From Plantago major (lineage: Eukaryota > Streptophyta > Magnoliopsida > Lamiales > Plantaginaceae), in NCBI GenBank assembly GCA_026545765.1, contig CM048844.1, positions 64,851,035 through 64,915,034 of the forward strand: 64,000 nt of DNA, in the 5' to 3' direction. The position numbers and the translations under genes were made by a program. Below, piece by piece: positions 1 through 11,092 of this stretch. How positions within the stretch are numbered: the first letter of the stretch is position 1; every line of letters begins with the position of its first letter. The notes below the pieces were generated by a model. It was not told where the DNA came from. It did not search any database and worked only from the letters and a program-made list of their open reading frames with translations.

Positions 1-829
1 TGCAGATACCTTGTCATTTTTCATGACTTCAAGCTTTTTCAGCAAGTTTGGTATCTCCACCCTGGCATCAGATTTGTGTTTCAGAAAGACAACCCAAGTG
101 AATCTTGAGAAGTCATCTACAACAACCAGACCATATTTCTTTCCTGCATAACTAGTTACAGATGATTCAAAAAGGATCCATATGTAGTAGTTGCAGTGGT
201 CTAACACTAGAGTGTCTAGTTTTGGACTTGAAAGAGATTTTGGATTGTTTCCCCATCTGACATGCAGAACAGATACCATCCTTTCTGAAAGATGTTTTGG
301 GAAGGCCAACCACTAACTCTTTCTTGGCAAGTTTGTTCAGAGTTTTGAAGTTCAAGTGACTCATTCTTTTGTGCCATAACCAGTGCTCTTCTGTGTGACC
401 AGATTGACTCACCATGAGACATTCTTCAGTTGTGGCAGATGCCCAATCGGCAACATAAAGACTGTCTTTCCGCCGAGCAACCAAGACTGTCTGCTTTGAC
501 TCATTGTCAATTAGTTTGCAGTATTTTGCTTTGAATTTTACAGTAAAACCTTTGTCTGCAAACTGGCTCATGCTAAATAGATTATATTTCAAATCCTTAA
601 CATGTAATACGTCAGTGATTGTTAATGTTCCCAATTTGACGTTGCCAAATCCCAGAGAGGGATTTAATTCTCCTCCAGAAAATCTGATATTTGGTCCTGT
701 GTTGCAAGCTTTGTAATCGACCAGATTTGCTTTGTCTCCTGTCATGTGCTTTCCGCATCCACTATCAAATAGCCATTGTGCTTTAGTCCAGGAAGCATTC
801 TGCACACAACAGGAAACAGGAGATTAGGT
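1..829 (-). pseudogene. copia A pol fragment: protease, GAG-pre-integrase, start of integrase
   Basis: The main open stretch (805 down to 167) starts just after the gag/pol stop. It contains the aspartic protease motif DSGCGKHMTG (active-site D-S-G, about residues 14-23), then the integrase zinc-binding pattern with WHKRMSHL and CSACQMGK. It ends at LLHMDPF, the first catalytic Asp region of integrase. Compared with the same place in the complete copy (near 32270), one extra T creates the stop after DPF; the integrase core continues in another frame to base 1 (GKKYGLVVVDDFSRFTWVVF is readable). The enzyme would cleave the polyprotein and insert cDNA, but this copy is broken by the frameshift and the window edge hides the rest. 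Confidence 0.85.
824..826 (-). promoter_or_regulatory. In-frame TAA between gag and pol (copy A)
   Basis: On the minus strand gag reads open through residues KLRT, meets TAA at 826-824, then continues open in the same frame into the protease (SPVSCCVQNASW). The complete copy has TAA at the homologous place (31620-31622) with the frame open on both sides. Soybean SIRE1 is known to separate gag and pol by a single stop thought to be read through; the same arrangement is inferred here. Confidence 0.55.
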
Positions 830-949
830 TCTCAATTTATAGTTGGAACCAACAGGACTAAACAATCTTCTAGTAGGAGTCCATTTTTTAATGAATTTCC
901 TTGGAACATTCTTTTGTCTGATAGGAACACACTACAAAACAACTGGGCT

Positions 950-1335
950 GGGGGGACGGATAGATCCGTCGCTTCAGCCCAACGATCCGTTGCCCCAGCC
1001 CTGGCGACAGATCGGGCGACGGATAAAAAATCCGTCGCCCCGCTGGAGTTGGGCCGACGGATAGATAATCCGTCGTCCAATTCGCGACGGATTGGACGAC
1101 GGATTATATGTTTGACCTTTTTTTTTTAATCGAAATATAACGACGGATAGAATCTATCCGTCGCTAAACCGGACGACGGATAGAATCTATCCGTCGCTAA
1201 AGGTAACGACGGATAGAATCGTCCAACATTTTATTGGAATTAGTGACGGAATCTGAAATTCCGTCACTAATTCCGTCACTATGAATTTCCGTCACTGTGA
1301 ATCCGTCACTATTAATCCGTCACTATTTATTTCAT
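950..1335. repeat. Left subterminal repeats of CACTA 1
   Basis: About a dozen copies in both orientations of GCGACGGATAGA / TCTATCCGTCG and the variant GTGACGGAAT / ATTCCGTCAC. Such short arrays near CACTA ends are the known binding sites of TNPA-like proteins in En/Spm; that role here is inferred. Confidence 0.85.
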
Positions 1336-1521
1336 ATTAATCCCTGTTTTTCGTAGTTCACCTATTTAATTAATATAATGTTCGATAATAAATGAATAAT
1401 ACGGAAAATATTTCAATAAATTTTGAATAAAAAAAGTAATATCTGGAGCTGGAGAAATTATCCACACAAGTGTAAATATGAAAAAAAATCCGAACATACA
1501 GATACATAACTAACTAACTAG

Positions 1522-1616
1522 CTATCAGACGGGGGTGGGTGATGGTGGAACTGGGACATGAACTGCTCCATCTGTAACTGAAGGCGCTCGTTCTCCTCCC
1601 TTTGTTCTCTGGCGTG
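1522..1616 (-). other. Likely lost C-terminal tail of the TNPA-like gene
   Basis: Directly after the TGA the same frame reads HAREQREENERLQLQMEQF and then a His/Pro run to TAG. Composition matches the coiled coil before the stop, so a recent nonsense change is more likely than a natural end. Confidence 0.5.
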
Positions 1617-3458
1617 TCACTCCATCGCGTCCCTTTGTTGCTCCATCTCTTGAGTTAGCCGAGCAACCTGTTCCCGGACCTGCGGCTGCACCATTTCTGA
1701 GACCTGGTCCTGTGTGTAAACTGGACATCTGGACTGCTGGGATGATGATGAGGAGCACCCCGGACTAGCCAGATGCAAACCGAGACTCCCGAGTCCATAT
1801 ATTCGTCCTTTCTTGTCCGGTTTGTTGACCTCTAGGAAGATGTTGTCAACTTGTTCAGTTGACAACACATCACCCGTCTCGTCCTCCTGCCTTGCCACCT
1901 GAGCATCAACCTCAGCCTGAAATCGTAAATAGCAGATACCATGATCAGTTACTGTTTTTAAAAAGTAACTTGTAATAGTGTACAAATATGAACTTTAAGC
2001 AACATAAACATACCGCAATAGACGAGGCCCGGCAGTCGGTCCATACCCCGCCCTTCTGCTTGGCCTTCTTGAAGATGGCATACTTGGATGTCACCTCCCC
2101 CCGTGCCACCTGAATCAAACCAGATCTAGTCAACAATTTATCATCTACAAGTAATAGAGCAGCTGAGACTTCGTACATACACGTAATGCTAGATTGCAAA
2201 AACACATATATACGCACCGATTGATAATAATCAGTGACAGTAGATCGCCTCCCAAGGTGGTGAACGACCCTTCCTGCCATATCAGACTGGGATGCCCGGT
2301 TCTGTCTGTTGGTGTAGGCAACGTCCTGGACATCAGTTCGGCGCCAGTAGGCATACCAAAGGGCCCACTCCGCTGGATCAACCTGTGGAGAGATTTCGCC
2401 ACCCCGATCCCGAATGGCCTTCCACGAACAGACCATATCCCTGTACAGTTTGGATCCCACAGTCTCGTAAACACGCCAGATCTGTGGGATCAACCTGCTG
2501 GGAATGAAGTACTCCTTCTACACTCCCAATTTCATACAACATCCAAAGTCAATACATGTATAACCTCACCATGTTACATCAATTTAACAAGATACAACAA
2601 CATTATAACAGATATGGTGACTAACATATCACCCAAACAAAGTGGCTAACATACCACTCACATATAGTGGCTAACATACCACTCACATTGTCCTAAATTT
2701 TACTAACACAATGGTGACTAACATATCACCCAAACAAAGTGGCTAACATACCACTCACATATAGTGGCTAACATACCACTCACATTGTCCTAAATTTTAC
2801 TAACACAATGGTGACTAACATATCACCCAAATAAAGTGGCTAACATACCACTCACATACAGTGGCTAACATACCACTCATATTAAAACGATTATAATTAC
2901 AAACGAAGGAATGCCATATTTTAACTTACCCTCAGCTCATCGAAGTACTCGGCCCTCATGCGCTCCGAGATGTGGCTCCAACACTCACCACCCTGCCCCG
3001 GTGGCTCTCTCCTGCTCCGGAAGATGTCACCTAGTTTGTTGTGCACCTCCCGAGGCCATAAGCTGTTGTCAATGTATAAGATACACCAAACGAATATATA
3101 TTACTTTAGTACAACAATTTATACTTGTCAACTATCATTATAAGTTATGTTTTACATATTTAAGAAGAATGTATAATACTTACTTGGCAGGACCAACAGG
3201 GAAAATCACTGGCAAGCCGTCCCACGTGACGTTGGGATGGTTTGGATCGAACACGAGGTAGGGACAATCGTCGTGGTCGTCCTCCAAATATGTCTTGTTG
3301 GTAGAGCCACGGCTGCTCTCTCCTGCCGGGGGGGTCTCAGGAATCCGAGACCTGCTGCCCTGACCATCGGAGCCCTCCCTGTCGTCTGACCCTGTCCCCG
3401 ACCCACCACTACTATCCTGCGGCCGGCTGCGTGGTGGGGGACGATAGGTGGACGGCAT
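1617..3458 (-). CDS. TNPA-like / Ptta-En-Spm (Transposase_24-type) protein of CACTA 1, 5 exons
   Basis: Exons chosen by GT-AG sites (minus): 3458-3184, 3062-2930, 2517-2218, 2109-2014, 1916-1617. They total 1104 nt and join without a stop to give 367 residues. The N-terminus is a low-complexity Ser/Gly/Pro stretch (MPSTYRPPPRSRPQDSSGG). The middle contains YRWRT-like WYAYWRRTDVQDVAYTN and NRASQSDMAGRVVHHLGRRS, typical of this family. A later exon holds VARGEVTSKYAIFKKAK and the last exon VDNIFLEVN..KKGRIYGLGSL, followed by a Gln/Glu-rich coiled coil. Family role: accessory transposition protein binding subterminal repeats. The stop TGA at 1619-1617 is odd, because the frame stays open beyond it to a TAG at 1524-1522 and encodes more of the coiled coil, so about 31 residues seem to have been cut off. 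Confidence 0.75.
2615..2890. repeat. 97-bp tandem repeat, about 2.8 copies, in TNPA intron
   Basis: TGGTGACTAACATATCACCC starts at 2615, 2712 and 2809, an exact 97-bp period. Each unit contains two shorter AGTGGCTAACATACCACTCA copies. It lies between exons 2 and 3 of the TNPA-like gene. Confidence 0.9.
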
Positions 3459-3566
3459 CTGCAAAAACATGTAATAAATACAATAAAATGTATTAGTACG
3501 AGTTATAATACAGAACATATTATAATAACACATATAATTACTCAAATGTTATCAACTACTAACTAG

Positions 3567-4088
3567 TTATAATACACATAATATACCGTTATCGCCGTCC
3601 TCTAAGTCTACATATTGGTCCTCGTGCAGATCAAACAACTCATCATCTGCTTCTATGGGATCTTCTGCTTGTTTATCGACATCCTCTTGTTGGTACGAGT
3701 TGGTAATTGAGTCGTCTTTCTCAATGTACTCCACTTTCGAGCGAGCACGAATAGGTACCGCAGCTAACCATTCCCCCTTATCGCGTTTCCTGCTTGGATA
3801 TTCAAGAAACACCACTTGTCGTGCTTGAGTCGCCAGAATAAATGGTTCATACTTGGTTCGGTACCTCTTCTTTTGGTTCACATCAACCATTTCATACTGC
3901 TCGTTCTTCCTCGTACCTCCTGGATTAGGATCATACCACTCAACATCAAACAAGAAGGTTCGTTTCAATGGCAAGCCAGAATATTCAATCCTCACAATTC
4001 GTTTTAGCTTGCCGTGGAAATAAAAAAAAGTAGCGTCTCCATAATCTTCTGCACCCTTAACACACACCCCGGAGTTGCTTGTCGCCAT
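3567..4088 (-). pseudogene. Tnp2 transposase C-terminal region (DUF4216)
   Basis: A 173-residue open stretch with motifs of the DUF4216 domain found at the end of plant tnp2 transposases: the EYSGLPLKRTFLFDVEWYDP core, then QYEMVDVNQKKRY, KYEPFILATQARQVVFLEYP and a DKGEWLAAVPIRARSK segment. It ends with an acidic tail. It follows the transposase core on the same strand, separated by about 440 bp with more family-like sequence and intron or indel material. The domain has no established biochemical role. Confidence 0.85.
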
Positions 4089-4531
4089 GGCCGTGTTACA
4101 TTCAGTCGTGTGGAACCTAAGGCCATTGACTATATAACCTGGGAATGTGTAGACCTTTTTGAATGGCTCTTCATGAGCCTTTAAGTATATGCATGTGACA
4201 TTGTTAATTGGATTCGGACATACGCCGAAACCAACTGAAATTACAGAGGAATTTTAGAGTCAAGTAGTTCCTCTATTGTATCCTCTGTCATCTGAGGATT
4301 TTCTTCCAAACAACGCTTTTTGAAAAAACTCCAAACATTGATTCGATGATAAGTCTATAATTGAAGTAGAGACTTGCGTAGCTATATTAAAATTTAAATA
4401 AATTGTTGCTCACCTCGCAAATAGTACCATATACTGGTCAACCTCAGCACAATTCGTGAGGACATAATATTGAGCTGCTTTCAACTCTTTATCCGTAAGA
4501 TATTCTTTCTTAGTTGCACCAAGAGGTCTCC

Positions 4532-6155
4532 CTAATACACTGAAGACAGATAGGGAAAACTCTCATCCGCTTGAACTACGAATGTGTCTGCGTTTCGAGC
4601 CGGCCTTGATGTCTTCGTAGGGACGTGTTCGTCAAAGTAATAAGAGCAGAAGGTTGCAGTTTCCTCTCGAAGGTAGGCATTGGCAATCGAACCTTCAGGT
4701 TTACCTTTGTTGTTAACATACTTCTTCAATTTCCCCAAGTACCTCTCGAATGGATACATCCATCGATACTGAACCGGTCCAGCAAGTCTTGCTTCATGAG
4801 GAATGTGAACCGACAAGTGCTCCATAGAATCAAACCAGCTCGGTGGAAAGATACGCTCGAGCTTGCATAGAATCAATGGTATGTTCCTTTCAAGATTTTC
4901 CAACACTTTATCATGAACCACCCTTGTGCCTAAATTTTTGAAAAATAAGCTCAACTCGTGATAGCAGTCCATACGTGTTTCGGAAGCAGCTCTCGAAATG
5001 CTACCGGGATAAGCCTGTCCATGAACACATGACAGTCGTGGCTCTTCATCCCATAAACCTTTGTCTTCTTCAAATCCACACACCTCTCTAAATTTGAGGA
5101 GTAATTATCTGGGAAACTCAATGACCTCACCCAATCAAACAAAATTGACCTAGAAGCGTTGTCAATTGTGTAGCACGCTTTCGGCCACTTACCATTCTCA
5201 TCCTTCTTTGTCAACTCAGGCCTTTTACACCACGTGGACAACTCGGATCTAGACTTCGCATGGTCCTTTATTTTTCCCTCAATGTTGCAAAGTGTATTGA
5301 ATAAGTTCTCGAACACGTTCTTCTCAATGTGCATGAAATCTAAGTTGTGACGGATAAGAAGACTGCTCCAGTAAGGCAAGTCCCAGAAGATGCTTCTCTT
5401 CCTCCAACCACATGTTTTACCAATTTTCTCGTTATGCTTCATCCACCAAGTTCAGTGACCTTCATAAGACCCAACCTATCAATCTCCGCAAGAATTTGTG
5501 CACCAGTAAGTCTTGTCGGGGCTTTTTTGTTGACTACTTTATTTTTCAAGAATTGATCCTTGTTCTTCCTGAACGGATGGTCACTTTCTAGCAGCCTACG
5601 ATGACAATCAAACCAACAAAATTTTCCACTACCCTTCAGTCTAAATGCATCTGTATCCTCCAAGCAATGTGGACATGCATATTTCCCTGCGGTTTTCCTT
5701 CCAGATAGCATGGAGTACGCAGGGAAGTCACTCACGGTCCAAAGAAGAGCTGCTCTCAAGGTGAAGTTCTTTTTTGTCGACACATCATATGCAGGGATAC
5801 CATCCGTCCACAACTCGATCAGCTCCTTGATTAGGGGTTGCAAGAAAACATCCAATGTCAGTCCAGGATCTTTCGGCCCAGGCACCAACGTAGTCAGAAA
5901 CATGAATGGCTCCTTCATGCACTCACCAGGGGGCAGATTGTACGGTGTGAGCATAACTGGCCAACAAGAGTATTTACGTTCACTCCCGAACGGGTTAAAA
6001 CCATCCATACAAAGTCCCAATCGTACATTTCTAGATTCGACTGCAAACTCTGGATATGTCTTGTCAAACGATTTCCATGCGGGTGAGTCTGCTGGATGGT
6101 CCATTCTACCATCTTCTGCATTATCCGAGATTACTCGCAGAAGCACTTGAAGCAT
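4532..6155 (-). pseudogene. Tnp2 transposase core and DUF4218, frameshifted
   Basis: Three overlapping frames make one protein region. 6155-5439 carries the tnp2 catalytic region (VRLGLCMDGFNPFGSERKYS, then YACPHCLED). 5442-4951 continues with LDFMHIEKNVFENLFNTLCN. 5083-4532 is DUF4218 (ERIFPPSWFDSMEHLSVHIP, GPVQYRWMYPFERYLGKLKK, TFCSYYFDEHVP). The joins at about 5440 and 5000-5080 are frameshifts, because the ATGA overlap at 5439-5442 merely separates two halves of one conserved block. The product would cut and join the CACTA ends; in this copy it cannot be made intact. The Asp in MDGFNPF is a likely catalytic residue by family comparison (inference). Confidence 0.88.
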
Positions 6156-6750
6156 ACAATCTTTTCAAACGAGGTGCTAGAGGGAAGTACCACATTTTCT
6201 TATGTGGGAGATTTTTCTTCTGTCGTTTCTTTGCAGCCCCCTCCTTGTAGCGCTTGTACCGTTCCTTACCACAGAACTTGCACTCTATTAGATCTGCATC
6301 CTCCTCCCATCCTCCCAATATATCCTCCTCCCAATATATCTTTGTTGGCAGCCCTAAACCCCGCATCTTTTTCTTCGCTTGGTAAAAGTTGGTGGGAACT
6401 AGGTTTTCTTCAGGACAAAGGTCCGACATTACGTCAACCCATTCATTGAAGCTCGTTTCAGATAGCTGGCCGTTAGCCTTACAACTCATTAGCCGAGCCA
6501 ACAAAGACAACTCAGTGAGCTTACACCCCGGATAAACCGGCTTCCTTGATGATTCTAACAAGTCAAAGAACAACTGATCCTCGGGATTCGGTGGTTCATC
6601 CACCTCCACCTCGGTTTCAGTGTTAGTTGTGTCCCTGAACTCTGCCCCTGCAGCATCATACACCATTTGTTCGACTCGAGCTCGAATAGCATCGCCTTCA
6701 GATGTACTTTGTTCCCCGACTTGTTCATTTTTCCTCTTAGTCCACGTCAT
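6121..6750 (-). pseudogene. Tnp2 transposase N-terminal middle region
   Basis: A 209-residue open stretch with an acidic segment (TETEVEVDEPPNPEDQLFF), the conserved LSLLARLMSCKANGQLSE and SFNEWVDVMSDLCPEENLVP, and a zinc-binding-like LIECKFCGKERYKRYKEG before LAPRLKRLYAS. This is the usual block between the transposase-associated domain and the catalytic core. It runs into the next frame at 6121-6155, where the conserved sequence between LYAS and EDGRMDHP is shortened. The upstream junction near 6750 is also frameshifted relative to the second CACTA copy at 63915-63990. Confidence 0.85.
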
Positions 6751-7010
6751 GCATATTGGTCATATGTATTGGGCGGTCGCTTCCTCACCATGATGATTAC
6801 ATACACGATACCTGTGCAGAATCCATTTTTCCTCAAGTCTTTGACTACCGCTTTAGGAGCCACGTATTGCTTGTTTACAGACCGTTTCATTGCACAAGGC
6901 ACTTTATCAACCCATCCTTTACAAGCCGGATTTGACATTGCAAATGCAATGAAACCTTCAACCCTTTCGAAAACTCCATTGAACTCGCCATTGAGAATGC
7001 GATAATACAT
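6747..7010 (-). pseudogene. Transposase-associated domain, copy 2
   Basis: This reads as a degenerate transposase-associated domain (FERVEGFIAFAMSN, KVPCAMKRSVNKQYV, VVKDLRKNGFCTGIVYV). It is the second of two such domains in the element. The same block is found at 63651-63920 in CACTA 2. It is probably one exon of the transposase gene, and it ends in a frameshift at about 6750. Confidence 0.8.
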
Positions 7011-7314
7011 CTATGAACGATCGGTATTCATTGAATAATTAGATAATAACGACACGCGTTTGAATTCATTAGATCGAGGTCTTTCATTTACGATAATAAA
7101 TCAATTTCACAATAATTCAATCAATTGCTACGTAATATAAGTTATATTAGCTCCAGTCAATTGTTACGGCATTACATAATATAAGTTACATCAGCTTCAA
7201 TTTTACCATAATGCTTGGTTTCATATATATATATCAACTAATGATTACTACTAGTTATACAAGCCTAGAGACAAAACGGATGAAACTCCTCATTCTCATG
7301 CACGATCCTCCTCA

Positions 7315-7731
7315 TCACTTGTGACGCTCCCTACCACAGAACTTGCATTCCAACAGATCTACATCCTCCTCCCAATACACCATGCACATGTTCCGACAAG
7401 CAGAAATGCACTCGATAGGCGGCCCCAAACCCCGCCTCTCCCTCCATTGGAGGTATGCCATGGACGGTGCTTCCTCACCGTGATGAATCCATACATGATA
7501 CTCAGGCATGAATCCATAACGTCGCAAGTGCTTGAATACTGCTGTAGGCGTCATAAATTGCTTGTTTCTGCAGGTTTCCAATGTGCAAGGACACTTTATC
7601 AACCCCCCAGTTGCACATACCGAACGTCCCATGGCAAACGAGATGAAACATTTAAACCCTTCTACAAAACTCCTAGAAACTCTGCCATTTACCGCCGTAC
7701 GATCGTACATCCATGAACGGTCGGAATTCAT
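7315..7731 (-). pseudogene. Transposase-associated domain, copy 1, plus zinc-binding block
   Basis: The probable start MNSDRSWMYDRTAVNGRVSR at 7731 is typical of plant tnp2 N-termini. It is followed by FVEGFKCFISFAM, GGLIKCPCTLETCRNKQF, a YHVWIHHGEE segment and then directly by WEEDVDLLECKFCGRERHK, a motif that belongs later in the protein and also occurs at about 6290-6270. The copy therefore looks like a shortened paralogous N-terminus, ending in its own TGA. CACTA 2 contains the same unit with a further deletion (63231-63373). Confidence 0.8.
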
Positions 7732-7764
7732 TGTATACTTTATTTTTAACCTGACACGTTCCAA

Positions 7765-8389
7765 TTTATTAGATCATATTTAATTTATTTGATCGATTCC
7801 AATTCGGATAAGAAGATTGTGGAGGTTAATTGTTAATTATTATATGTTCATTATAAATTAATTATTAATTAGGTGTTCGATATGTTACAAAAGTGGGCAT
7901 ATATTTTAATCATTTCAACCTCTTAGTACATATATTATATACTTAACATACATATCAAATTAACTAATTACTCTATACATATCGAATTACTACATATATT
8001 CATATCAAATTACATACTTAACATACAAATTTATCAAATCAAAACTACATACTTCTATACTTAACAAACATATCAAATTAACTAAACTAACTATATATAC
8101 TTAACACACAAATCAAACTAACTACATACATTCATACATACCAAACTTAACATACTACATACATTCATACCATACTACATACCTAACATATATACATATA
8201 ATTAACTAAACTAACTATCAAATTACATATATATATATATATATCAAATTGAACAAATTACATATAATTAATCAAATTAACTAAACTAACTATATATACT
8301 TAACACACAAATCAAACTAACTACATACATTCATATCATACTACATACCTAACATATATACATATCATTAACTAAACTAACTATCAAAT

Positions 8390-8436
<47 letters not shown>

Positions 8437-8760
8437 AATTGAACAAATTACATATCAAATTACATATAATTAATCAAATTAACTAAACTAACTACTACAT
8501 ACTTATCATATATACATATAATTGCTCAAATTAATCAAAATAAACAAAATCCCCAAATTTTTAAAAACTAGGGTTTTAGCCAAAATACCTTGATTAATCG
8601 GTAGAAATCTGAAATTGATCGAAGAATCAAACTCCTTGTCCCACGAGCTTCGATTAGGCACCAAGATTGGCCGGAATAATGAAGAATTCACCGGAATCGA
8701 AGAGAGGAGAAGAAGAGAAAGAGGAAGAAAAATGAAGAACTGATTCCAGTTCTGCGTGCT
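7765..8760. other. AT-rich 5' noncoding part of CACTA 1
   Basis: No gene is seen. The stretch has irregular repeats of AACTAAACTAACTATATAT and CTACATACATTCATA; a unit at about 8080-8160 recurs at about 8275-8345. An (AT)n run lies at about 8394-8433. The segment 8540-8760 is nearly identical in reverse to 62480-62690 of CACTA 2, including the GGCTAAAACCCTAG block, and may be transposase promoter or 5' leader. Confidence 0.7.
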
Positions 8761-8774
8761 CTGTCCGATAAAAC

Positions 8775-9095
8775 CCTTCTGGGCCGACGGACATGTATCC
8801 GCCGGCGGAAAATGATCCGTCATTAGTGACGGATAGATTATCCGTCGCTAAGTATATCTATCCGTCGCCATTTTTTTATTTTTTTTAATTTTAATTAAAA
8901 ATATTAACGACGGATAAAATTATCCGTCGTTAATAATTTCATTTTTTTTTTTTAAAAAGTCAAACTTGGGCGACGGATAAGAGTTATCCGTCACCCAATT
9001 TAGCGACGGATAAGTTATCCGTCGCCAAAAGGGGCGACGGATAGAATCCGTCGCCCCAATTAGCGATCCGTCGCTAAAGGGGCGACGGATAAGGA
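8775..9095. repeat. Right subterminal repeats of CACTA 1
   Basis: Inverted pairs of GCGACGGATA and TATCCGTCGC, arranged as in CACTA 2 (62160-62430) in the opposite orientation. Same motif as the left array at 950-1335. Confidence 0.88.
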
Positions 9096-9123
9096 GTTTT
9101 TCCAGGAATTTCTTGTAGTGACA

Positions 9124-11092
9124 TAAGGAGGAATTCTAATTGAATGATTATCATTATTAAGAATTATTTTCTTCCTTGGTGTGTTCCTAGGTGCTCCATT
9201 TGGTGCTTTCAGATACCTGTCAGGTTTCTGAGTTTGCTTTTCAGCAAACTTAGCTTTCCTTGCCAGATTTCTTCTAGCCCTGGCATTCAGATTTTCAGTG
9301 GCTTGATTCAACTTCCACTTCTGGTAATTGCTTTGAGCAATTCTATCCTTTAGCCATCGTTCTTGCTCCTGTTTGTATTCATGAGCAAGTTGTTTCCCGA
9401 TGCGTTTATAGCCAATACCGTTTCGAGCACTTGAAGCTATCTGAGATCTTTTCTCAGCAGCTTTGCTAGTCTCTGGTTGGTCCAATTTCTTTCCAGAAAA
9501 AGTGACATGGGAGAATTTGCCAGCTCCTGCAATTCTACCCTTTTGCGAGACATAGCACTTTGGGTGTTTACACTTTTCAATGTTGTGTTTCTTTTCAGAG
9601 ACGTGCCCAACAGTTTTGTTTTTGACTTGTTTTTCCCACAAAGGTTTAGTCGCAACTGCCTTTCCTTTGTCAACAATCTTCGTCTTCTGGCCGATACTAT
9701 AGATTGCATGGGAACCATCTTGCTGAGTACTTACAAATGTTCTTCTTTCCTCACTCTTATTCAGAGTGATAGAACAATCTGTCTGTGTATTCAGCCCAAG
9801 TCCTTTCTTTTCTGACGGATCTCTTAAGTAAGATTGTACTTCAGTAAGAGTGTCACTAGCTTTGGCATAAGATTGAAAAGATAATTCTTTCTTTTCGAGT
9901 TCCTTGTTTTCAGAACGAAGATCTTCATATTTCTTTCGTAATTCAGCCATTGCTTCTTTATGTGACTTTTCAGTCTCAGATATCTGAGCTTTGAGAAATG
10001 CATTTTCAGCATCCTTTTTCTCAGATATCTTAACTAATTGAGAATTTTCCTTTGCAAGAGAATTCTTTTCTTCTTCAAGATTTTCGGCTCTAGCTCGGAT
10101 CATTAGAAATTCTCTTTCATAGATGTCAAGTTCTTTCCTGAGATTTTCTAGATCTTTTATTTCTTCTACATCACTTTCATAAGTATAACAAGAAGTATGT
10201 GTTACCTCATCAGCCATAAGATAGATTTCTATGTTAGAGATGTCTGGACCGTCAATTTCAGCAACTCCACACATTTCATTCTTCTTGAGGCCGAAGTCGA
10301 TTATATCATGAGTAACTCCACATAATTCTGGTGATGGTAAGGTTGAGTCATCTGAATTTTCTTCTTGATCATCTCAACGTCTAGAGCATCCATTGAGTTT
10401 GGATTTTCTTTCTTTCTTGATTAATAAAGCTTTCGGCTTCTTCAAGATTCTTCTATCTTTCTTGTCACCGTCCTTAGTTTGTTGAAGGCGGACAATCCTT
10501 CTTGAAGTGACCAGGTTTACAATAGAAAGCAGATATCGTTTCCAATTTCTATTTCTTGAGACATGATGCTTTCGAAATGGCTTGTTCAAATGAGCTTTGC
10601 ATATTTTGTCTTGGTGATAGTTTGAGCCTAGATGCTTTTCACTTCTCTTTGGCTTTTCTTCTCTCAATTTCTCGATCGACATATTTGCTCATTTGCTTTG
10701 CAAGAGCATCCTCGCCTCTTCCTTGCTTTTCTTCTTTTGAAGTTCCTTGAGCAACTAGAGCAATATTCTGCAACTTTTCAGTTGTTTGTTCTCTTTGTGT
10801 TGTCTCATAATCAACCGTAGCAAGATGTGAGAAGAGTTCCACTGGAGTGATATTTGGCATTCCTTGGTTAAAATAAAAGAATTTAGTATGCTCCCAGTTG
10901 TGGTTAAGACTTCTGACAATAGTCTTAATCTTTTACATGGGAGTATCTGTTGCTTTCCCCAAGTGCTGCCATATCACTCATGAGAGTGGTAAATCTGAAA
11001 TCAAGTTCTTCCAGAGTTTCAGTGGGTCCTTGTTTGAAATTTTGAAATTTCAACTTGAGAACTTCGAACTTGTTTTCTTTGGTTTTCTCAGT
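9124..11092 (-). pseudogene. copia A gag, 3' and middle parts
   Basis: Minus-strand fragments match gag of the complete copy in order. 10860-10639 covers ITPVELFSHLATVDYETTQR. 10682-10374 includes the degenerate zinc knuckle (FYCKPGHFKKDC read in another frame near 10540-10490). 10274-9124 holds MCGVAEIDGPDISN, a long Glu/Lys coiled coil (EREFLMIRARAENLEEEKNS onward) and a basic tail (NARARRNLARKAKFAEKQTQ). Gag is the structural shell protein that binds RNA. Stops and frameshifts are present, and the CACTA at 9120 and the insertion at 11093 cut it off at both ends. Confidence 0.85.

Larger units (their letters stand above)
930..9120 (-). mobile_element. CACTA (En/Spm) transposon 1, complete ends, TSD ACA
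   Basis: The left end is CACTACAAAAC at 930 and the right end reads TTCTTGTAGTG to 9120, giving inverted CACTACAA termini. The 3 bp before (927-929) and after (9121-9123) are both ACA, the expected 3-bp target duplication. The 8191-bp body carries subterminal GACGGAT/ATCCGTC repeats at both ends, a tnp2-type transposase region (3567-7731) and a TNPA/Transposase_24-type gene (1617-3458), all on the minus strand. It interrupts gag of copia A just upstream of the gag/pol stop; closing the gap restores the gag reading. The transposase is frameshifted, so this copy probably needs help in trans. Confidence 0.93.

Noticed and set aside
832..1129. Open frames across the left CACTA end
   Set aside because: They are translations of the ACGGATAG subterminal repeats and straddle the transposon border.
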